A DNA stretch of 64,000 nt from Podospora bellae-mahoneyi (taxonomy: Eukaryota; Ascomycota; Sordariomycetes; Sordariales; Podosporaceae). The position numbers and the translations under genes were made by a program. This document shows positions 56,798 through 64,000 of this stretch, piece after piece. The stretch covers positions 1,426,001 through 1,490,000 of the forward strand of contig NC_085886.1 in the NCBI RefSeq assembly GCF_035222275.1, written 5' to 3'. Under the pieces are notes generated by a model. It saw nothing but the letters and a program-made list of their open reading frames with translations. It was not told the origin of the DNA and searched no databases. Position 1 is the first letter of the stretch. The number at the start of each line of letters is the position of its first letter.

Positions 56798-58413
56798 TTA
56801 ACCGGTAGAAGAGAGCGAAGCATTCCCAACAAACACCACCAACACCGCTGCATATGCCGCTGTGGCTCCCAACAAAGACTCCAACGACGTCGGTATAGTT
56901 CCACTAGACAGCACAGCAAGGGTGAGGGCTGTCAGGAGGACGAACACCACCGTCAAGATAAGAGTCAATACGTTTGAGTGCCTTACAATGAACAGTATAA
57001 CCATGGGGACAACAATAGACACCCCTCCAAACAGACATGCAACAAGACGGACGAAGAAGTCCACTTTGGGCGAAATATGAAGCGGGCCCATACGAGCCTG
57101 AGCATCATGGAGGATTCTACGGGTTCCGGCTACAAAATTACTGTGATTAGTGATGGTTACATGCAAGAGATAGTTAGGAAGGCCTTGACACACCATTGCC
57201 GATTCCTCCTTCAAGACCTTTCTTTCTAAGGAGCAAGCGCTGCTTTTCCCCCTCTTGGTCCAGCATAAATACTGGAGCCCGCATCTGGAACCAGAGACGC
57301 ATGCCGCCAACCGAGGATGTGACTTGATCCAACACTGTCACATCATTTGGCGGCAAAAACTCAGCTTGCTTTCCCATAGAAGACTTCTCCTTTTCCTGCG
57401 GGGCAGATGCCTCATGAGCCCCGGCAATGTCAAACAAGTTAAGAGCGTCTGGTCCATCCCAGTAATGGGGCTCGTGAAGCTTATGGGCGAGATTTGCCGC
57501 CATGGGCTTGACAGACGAAGGCTCTGGCGCTTTTTTGCTATCGAGAACTTGGAAGCTCTCGATGGCTCGCACTGCCTCCATGTTGGTACTAAAGGTCGAA
57601 ACGTATCTGAGTAGGAATGTGCGGATTATGACAACACGTACCATATTCCTGCAACGATTCTCCAAGACCATCAAAGGACGGGTCATCAAATCCATTGCAT
57701 GCCTCATCGTAGTGCAGTTTCTCGGACAAAAGCACAAGCTTATGCTGGGCCCTCAAGATATTGAAGACGCTGAGTCTCTCAAAGCGGCAGAATACCAACT
57801 CTCGGCGGGATACCGACTCCTGGCGCTTGATCATCTTGCCGGCGAAGCTGTACATTCGACGATCCTGTTCCTGAGCCGTAAGTGGCAATGTATCTCGTGT
57901 CTCGTCGAAACCACGCCGCCAGGCGTCGGCTCTGCCGACGTGACACAATGTGTCGTGGCGGGAGACTGTGCGGTCCGGATTGGCATAGTTGGGGTTTATT
58001 TGCTCCAAGGACACATTTGTCATGACTGATATGTTCGATCGGAAGGTAGAGAGTGTTTGCCTTCGCTTTCCCTGAAGCGTCCCTCCTCTCACCTGTGTGA
58101 ATTCATGATGGTCTAGAACCGCGCCTAGAGTTGGCGGTTCTATTCCCTCAAGGCCAGAGGAATCACTGGTCACCTCGTCGAGAGTTGCGGTGTTGCCGTT
58201 GACTACACCATCAGCCGACAGCTTTTCCTCTACCGTTGGCGACCTGGAGTCTTGATGGTCCGGAATTGCATGTGGAGTTGTTGATCCTATGTCGCTAGGC
58301 GCACGGAAAACACTGTCAGGAGTCGCCATGATAGTAACTGGAACTCTGTTATTGTCGTCTGCGTTGTCGATTGACTGTATCATCTCTCCAACTGGTAATT
58401 TAGAGTCTTCCAT
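56798..58413 (-). CDS. DUF6594 membrane protein, first junction out of frame
   Basis: Three parts belong together. Exon 1 (58413 to ~57642) contains RRMYSFAGKMIKRQE and FNILRAQHKLVLL. Exon 2 (~57588-57194) ends GGIGN. Exon 3 (57129-56798) follows a 64-nt intron (GTGTGT ... CACTAATC ... TTTGTAG). The C-terminus, LVACLFGGVSIVVPMVI followed by a second hydrophobic run and TAAYAAVLVVFVG, is the signature of fungal DUF6594 proteins, which have a helical cytosolic part and two or three membrane segments. The exon 2/3 junction keeps frame. The exon 1/2 junction (GTACGT ... TTTAG) is one base out, so either the splice site is misjudged or a one-base deletion has broken the gene. About 499 aa if intact. 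Function unknown. Confidence 0.7.
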
Positions 58414-59775
58414 TGGGTGTAAAATGATGCAACTGTGACATATGTAAGCCTAACTTTCGGTGGACTGTGCTGACTTTCTCTCTTCGCTGTCACAGAAAAC
58501 CTAAGAGCTGAGAGAAATAAGCTTGGCGACTCGCATCTCGAGGGCCGAAGGCTGAAAAACAGGAGCGGGGTTTACTCAGGCAGTACATGATCATACTTGT
58601 TCAGCTGAACGCTGATATCTTACCAATCGCATCTTCAGCTGCTGTTGCCCGTATCAGCCAATCCACACGCCATCTTTGACCACAGCAGCTGATACGTAGT
58701 AGACAAAACGATAGAGACTACCAACTAGACAACTCTCCCATGAGAACGAATAGGTGGATAGATAGACATCCACATTCCTAGCTTACAGGTTTCAACGAGG
58801 TCCAATAAGCCTTCAAGGTCATCGAATCTAGAGGTCTTCAAAACTGATCGAGAGACAGATTGACAACACCGCATTGTTATGTCTGTACCTTGACTTCGTA
58901 AAACTCATATTTTGTGTTTCAGGCTCTCTATACATGTCCAGAGGATGTCTGGGATCAGCTCAACAACATAGATTAAATCGCATCTGTCAGCTTGACGATT
59001 ATCAGGGAGTTTACGACGAAAAGATCCCGAAAGGTTGTATCGGGTTACTGTTTTGTTGGAGGCTAGTTGCAGAAAAGGGGTCAGAAGTTTGGGAAAGAAT
59101 GAAATAGCGAACCACGGGAAGACCCATACTGAACTACTCTTCCGGGTTAGTCGGCCGAAGGAGAAAGGATTGTGACTAAAATCGGAACAACATACCTTTG
59201 GTATGTCCATTGGTTAGCTGACGGCGATGTTTCAGCCGCTGGTGATGCTCGAGATAGTTTGCATACGTAGAGACAAAAAGTCCCACTGGGTAATATCTCC
59301 CTCGGCTTTTCGCCATATCTGTTTTGTATTCCCTGGGCGTTCAGCAAGGACAGTAGAACAGACCGGGACCCCGAAAAGGCACTCACACACCTCCCCGGCC
59401 AATATTGATCTAAATCTATCAGCGTCATGCTGAAGGGCTGTCGTCATCTCCCTTGCTGCCCCCAAACATACCAGGTATCTTGCCCCTTCTAACTCAAACA
59501 CTATTATAGCCAACTGGTTCAAAGACACCAACCAAGCATACCCAGAGCAATAGCACAGCACAAATTTATATACTCATGCAGCTTCTCATCACCCATCCAG
59601 TGGCAATAGCCCCGACCTCGTATTTAGTCTCCCTTCACGGCTCCAGCATGTGTTCCAAGTCGAAGGTAATCTGCGCCTAAGACACATCCTGTAAAGACAA
59701 CCCGCCTTCAGCCACCACCCCGCCCCATCTTGTTACTCTTTACCCCTCCGGGAGAGCCAAGCTCAGCATGAAGAT
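58414..59775. other. Intergenic region
   Basis: No supported gene. A minus-strand frame of 109 codons at 59232-59561 looks mildly protein-like but has no domain, start context or splice partner. The rest is CT/CA-rich spacer. Confidence 0.35.
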
Positions 59776-60165
59776 ATGGTAACTCACCGGCTAAGCTCCC
59801 TAGTTGAGCAGTTCTATGCCCGGGGTGAAGATATCTACGTTGCTCTCACCCAGAAGAAGCCAGATACGGAAGCCGAGCATGAACGGAGACGCCCAGGCCG
59901 GCCCCAAGGCTTTACCACTAGCGAGAATCACTGCATAAAGCACCACAATTCTGTTTCCAGTCACCGTAAGGATGAAGCAAGCAAGAAACAGTTAGCTCCA
60001 AAGAGCGCAGCACCACTCCCACTCGGCGATACCCTCTGCACAACACCCATCGTGTACATCTCTGTCAGCCCCATAACTGACACAAATCATGCCACTGAGC
60101 AGTTAAACCAGCCGATGAACCCAAACAACAAAAAACACCCAGCCGGCCGGCCGCGCCGGAATTAA
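59776..60165 (+). CDS. Small AT-hook-like protein (129 aa)
   Basis: The frame starts at ATG 59776; an ATG 8 bp upstream closes after four codons. It is basic and polar. It holds two AT-hook-like cores, RRRPGRPQG at about 38-46 and HPAGRPRR at the extreme C-terminus. The AT-hook G-R-P core lets proteins bind the minor groove of AT-rich DNA. There is no other domain. It could be a real small chromatin protein or a chance frame in a decayed region. Two GRP cores with flanking basic residues tilt slightly to real. Confidence 0.38.
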   Translation: MVTHRLSSLVEQFYARGEDIYVALTQKKPDTEAEHERRRPGRPQGFTTSENHCIKHHNSVSSHRKDEASKKQLAPKSAAPLPLGDTLCTTPIVYISVSPITDTNHATEQLNQPMNPNNKKHPAGRPRRN

Positions 60166-60742
60166 AACCATCTCCGGCCAACCTCAAACACATACTATTT
60201 TTCCCAGCCCGCAGTCCGCAGGTCCACCGGGACAGCAGTGCCAAACTCAAGCGGGAAAAGCATGAGACGAAAGCTCGACACAGTAGCAAAACTCTGGCGA
60301 ATCTGTCTCCCGGATTTTGTTCCCTGATGACGGGAGGGTGTGTACACAACAAGTTGCTCTTCGCCCGAGATCAGGCCTTTACCGTGAAATCACTCGCTCA
60401 GACTGACAGCATCTCCGGCGCTTTCGGCAGACAATCTTGGACCTTGCTCGCACCCGTCTAGTAGCCTTGTATGTGTAAAGTGACTGTTGAGTGCCCCTGA
60501 CCGGAAAGACAACAGAATTCTGACTTACCACTCGGCATTCATCAAAGCCATTCATCACGAGAAGAAAACAACCAATGGAACCATAGATTAACTTCCTCGA
60601 TATCCGGCATCCTCCCCCGACCGGTTCACCCAATAGCATCAACCTCACAACCATACCGTAACACCATACCATTCAGCCTACTTTCACCCCCATGACAGCG
60701 CTAAGTTGTCCTGGTCACAACCAACCAGTCAGGCACCAAATC

Positions 60743-61734
60743 TCAGCGAAAACCCCCCGGTAAGTTGGGAATGAAAGATGGAATTTGCCGTATATTGACC
60801 AAATGGCGGCATTTGCGCCAGGCTTCTAGCAATCTGTCGTCGACAGGGTAGGTCAAATTTGCTTTCCGGTCTTCGGTCTCTCGATTGGTGTTTGGTAGAA
60901 AAGAGTAGCTAGGGGCCATAAAAAGTTGAACAATAGCCGTTGTTGATTCCGGTAACAGGTAACGTTGCAGATCTTCGGCCTCTAGTCGTCCCTCCAGACG
61001 AGATATACCATCCGGAAAAGTCCCCCCTTCATTACAGCATTCCTGCGTGTAGAGACGAGCGAACTTCGGAGGTACAATCGAAAGTGTATGATGTTTGTGC
61101 TCCCGGTCGTGTAAACTCGCCCCGGCATGTTGATCGGATTGTAGGCAACAATTCGTCGTCTCGGAGAATTCCCGCAATATAGTCTCACACCCCCCTTTCC
61201 GTTTTCCTTTTCGGGTCAACATAAGCTTCCTTCCTGCCCCAATATAAAGTCTTTCCAGGAACCTGGAGTACCCCATATTGCACAACGCACACTCATATAT
61301 TAAATGATGTACCCTCCTCTTCCTTCCCCGGCCAGACCTACCCCAGCCATACGCCGATATGAAGAGCCGAAAAGAGCGGAGACAACACTAGAGTGCCAGC
61401 CAAGAAAGGTAACCGTTGGACGGTATATGAAGTGTAGCAGGCCAAAATCTGGAGAACCGCAGATTTACCCGGATTCTGTCTCCTCGTCTATCGTCCAAGA
61501 CAACCCCTGCTTGCCCGATCCGTCAATTTGGCTAGTCTTGGAGAACTTGTAAGGGGAAAAGCCAGGTATATAGACAGCCATTCGACTGGTTAAAGTCTCC
61601 GGTTCCAAAGAGCTACAATGTGACTTTATGTCATCTTGGAGCTCTCCCCAAATTTCCGTTGCTGCTACTTGGAAGTGCATCTCGTCTGAATCTGAAAAAG
61701 TGATCGACAGTTCATCCGCAATGCGCTTGCTCAT
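60743..61734 (-). CDS. Candidate three-exon orphan gene (286 aa)
   Basis: Three separate frames join in frame across two short introns: exon 1 61734-61469, exon 2 61387-61313, exon 3 61262-60743. Intron 1 (81 nt) is GTAAAT ... CTCTAG and intron 2 (50 nt) is GTACAT ... TACTCCAG, and the total is an exact codon multiple. The product has an acidic N-terminus (MSKRIADELSITFSDSDE), a basic middle (LTRKGKRKGG) and a C-terminus containing LEAEDLQRYLLPESTTAIVQ. No domain is recognised. A simpler two-exon version ending at 61300 (117 aa) is also possible if intron 2 is not removed. The branch sites are weak, so confidence is moderate at best. Confidence 0.38.
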
Positions 61735-64000
61735 CTGATCATCAGGAAGATATATGAGACGAAGGGAACAAAAAGAGACGAAGAAAAGGTCCTTTCGTCA
61801 AGCGCGTGACGTGCGCTCGAGCCGGATGGTTTTTCAACGGATCGGAGTCAGCGAACCTAGAGACAACGCACTACACACAGACACTGTCTGGTTCCGTGAT
61901 CTTCACTCGAAGATTTCGAGAAGTCCCGTCAAATTAATTAGGTTCGACAACACATTGGTGGACGAGGGCGGGGAAGATGATGGCCTGGGGTTTGGGGTAG
62001 AATTAGCCGCAGTTTCAAAGTTTCAACTCTGCATGCGGGTATGTTGCAGTCTGCAGCACAACACTCGGCTCTTGTTCGCCCAGCCCGGAATCCGAGTCGT
62101 CATCGCTGTCACCAGCGCCCTTGGCGGCTGGTACGGAATACAAAACGGCCAGTCGTGCAAAGACCAGGCGGTTCTAGAGGAAAGCCGGATGCTGCGCTTG
62201 CAGCACCTTGGTCATGGAAGCATACAGCATAACTCGCGGATGCCGAAAACTGTGACGAAAGATCGATGCTCTCCAATATGCCGCGCGGGAATGCGAGGAG
62301 GTCATCGAGCGGCAGTGTCTCTTGGGGATCTGCCAACGTTCTAGACAATGGTGGTGATCGTGCCAGACAGATAACCGCAGCCGACAGAACACTAGATGGA
62401 TGGGCAAGCCCTTTCGGGGAGCGAGATCACGCCTGGACGGGACCATGATAATCCCCCAAGCTCGTAGTCAGCTTCATGTACTGAATGACGGCTTCATCCG
62501 AGAAAACTCACATCGGATTGCAACCATGAACTTTCAACAACTACCGATAGGCCGCTCAGCACGGCAGATAAGATTGTGCGGCGGAAGTCCGGCTCCTCCA
62601 CAGGACGTCAAGTCAAAAAGAGCTCTCATAGTTGCTAGGTCCAAGGCAGAAAGAAGAGGCGACCAGTAGGAAAGAAAGTCTGCCCTTAAAAAGAGAGCTG
62701 GATGGGTAGTATTGCATCTTGACGCGTGGAGGATTTGCCCCCAGGCGTCCATGTCCAGATATACGGTTAGGCAATCAGGGCGTCAATGCGAGTCCGAGGG
62801 AACTGGCTGTCAGAAGCCTTATGGTTGGCTCATTGGTTTGGTGAACCATATTCTCATGAGAGGCGGTTTGGTGTCTTTAGGGCCAAAAGAACAAGTGCCA
62901 ACAGAGTGTCTCGACCAGTATGGCATGGCAAGAGCATGGGTGCCAGTCTGCTCGACTCTCCCCCCGTTATTCAGTTAGTTCGCTGCAACTTCCGTGGTAG
63001 AAAAGAACATTGCAGTCTCGGGACCGACGCAGGAGGACCGATAAAACGCCCGGCCTAATGTTCGGCGCATATTGAAATTTTGCGTCGATAGTCATTTAGT
63101 CGCAGAAAAGACGGTCCTGTACTGTGGCTGCTTATGAGATGATTATGAGCGAGCCGCGACGTCCTATTTCCGTGCCGTTCCAATCAGGACACCGAGAAGA
63201 GGTCTGGAAATGCCCGACATCCGTTCAACTTTGGCGATGCTTGATCTCAAATGTAGATGGCAATGTAACTTGGCCCCATATCGTGGGGTATGCGTAAGCA
63301 AAGGCGCGCTTGACTTTGACGGGAGGTGGTAGTTGGTGGGTGGGTGCCATGGCATCTGTCAGGATGCGGCAAGTGTCTGGTTGAGCGTCGACCTGGCGAG
63401 TTTGGAAATAGAAACCTGGAAACAGCCATCGATCTCAGCAGCCCGTCCATGTCGTCCGTCATGTCGTCGTCAGCAAGCCATGCCAAACCGGGGCTTGGAC
63501 GGGCCGATGGAGTGTGGGTGTTGGCGACTTATGTTCGATGAAACGAAAGTGCATCTGTGGCTGAAGTAGCCAAGCACAGGACGACTCCCAAGTTTGGTAC
63601 GACATCAGCAATGGCTGGGACCCTTCGTTAAGGCGTTTCAAAACAATAACCTGAACGGTACAGTTCAGTGGCCGATGGAGCATGCCGCATTGACAGAGCG
63701 GATGTATACAACTAGAACGGTGAGACGACGGGATCGAAAGCAACCTGAGGAGCAAGGTGTTAGCCCGTCCTGTATCTGACTTTGTTCCGCCTAATGCTCT
63801 GCTGAAGTAAGGATCGTCCCATGACAGGATTCATCACATGACATCTACACCTAACTGGTTCAAACGTCAGGTAAAGTCAAGCGTCGTTGTATGGTCTCGG
63901 ACGCCAAGAGTCCATGGTGGAAGCGATGATAGACGGTGGGAAGCCAATCTTTCGCACCGCTTGCCGGGCCCAGGGACGGGACGATCAGTGCCCCCACACA
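61735..64000. other. Region without recognisable genes at the right edge
   Basis: Both strands carry many frames of 60-196 codons with no start context, domain or matching splice sites. Some minus-strand frames near 62.1-62.75 kb look faintly protein-like and could be remains of a decayed gene. No transposon ends, tRNA or array is seen. Confidence 0.35.

Noticed and set aside
59232-59561. 109-codon minus-strand frame with protein-like composition
   Set aside because: No domain, splice partner or promoter context was found, so it was left out of the gene list.
61754-62344. 196-codon plus-strand frame near the right edge
   Set aside because: The composition is basic and random, overlapping equally long minus-strand frames. 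No domain or start context.
1-64000. Transposons, CRISPR arrays, bacterial-type operons, rRNA genes
   Set aside because: No terminal repeats, transposase/reverse-transcriptase motifs, spacer arrays or rRNA segments were seen. The intron-rich fungal gene structure makes prokaryotic features irrelevant.

Overview
The window looks like nuclear DNA of a filamentous ascomycete. Genes are broken by short introns (50-90 nt) with GTRNGT-type donors and CTAAC/CTGAC-like branch sites. They are separated by long CT-rich or A-rich leaders, and the content (HET-domain genes, a DUF6594 gene, Zn2Cys6 and C2H2 regulators, small Cys-rich proteins) is typical of Sordariomycetes, probably Sordariales. That placement is inferred from gene families and no species is claimed.

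Region 1 (1-35.4 kb) is a sparse, conserved-looking block: the 3' end of an unknown gene, a Zn2Cys6 regulator (-), a 415-aa uncharacterised protein (-), a C2H2 zinc-finger regulator (+), a secreted YcaC-like cysteine hydrolase (-), a predicted secreted SET-domain protein (+), the large NAD-dependent glutamate dehydrogenase (-), kynureninase (+) and an intact HET-domain gene (-). Two gaps of 6.7 and 5.7 kb lie between divergent genes. The regulators have very long upstream regions.

Region 2 (35.5-46.5 kb) is accessory. It holds a coiled-coil gene fragment, a HET-domain pseudogene with at least three frameshifts and a stop, a 5'-truncated and broken copy of a large HATPase/DUF3883-type gene, a tiny membrane protein, two related small Cys-rich proteins and a beta-hydroxyacid dehydrogenase.

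Region 3 (46.7-54.4 kb) is the most unusual part. Two large divergent genes share a 621-bp promoter. One is an eight-exon, 1355-aa protein with a dense hydrophobic block and an EF-hand-like loop. The other is an 844-aa protein with a central Hedgehog/intein-type (Hint) domain that keeps the block A cysteine and a T-x-x-H motif. I do not recognise either flanking architecture, and they are the best candidate for an undescribed two-gene system.

Region 4 (54.4-64 kb) is again decayed or orphan sequence: an F-box-like pseudogene, a DUF6594 membrane gene whose first splice junction does not keep frame, a small AT-hook-like protein, a candidate three-exon orphan gene, and about 2.3 kb where nothing is recognised. 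Several nonsense codons in regions 2 and 4 are of the CAA/CAG to TAA/TAG type, as repeat-induced point mutation (RIP) or ordinary decay would give.
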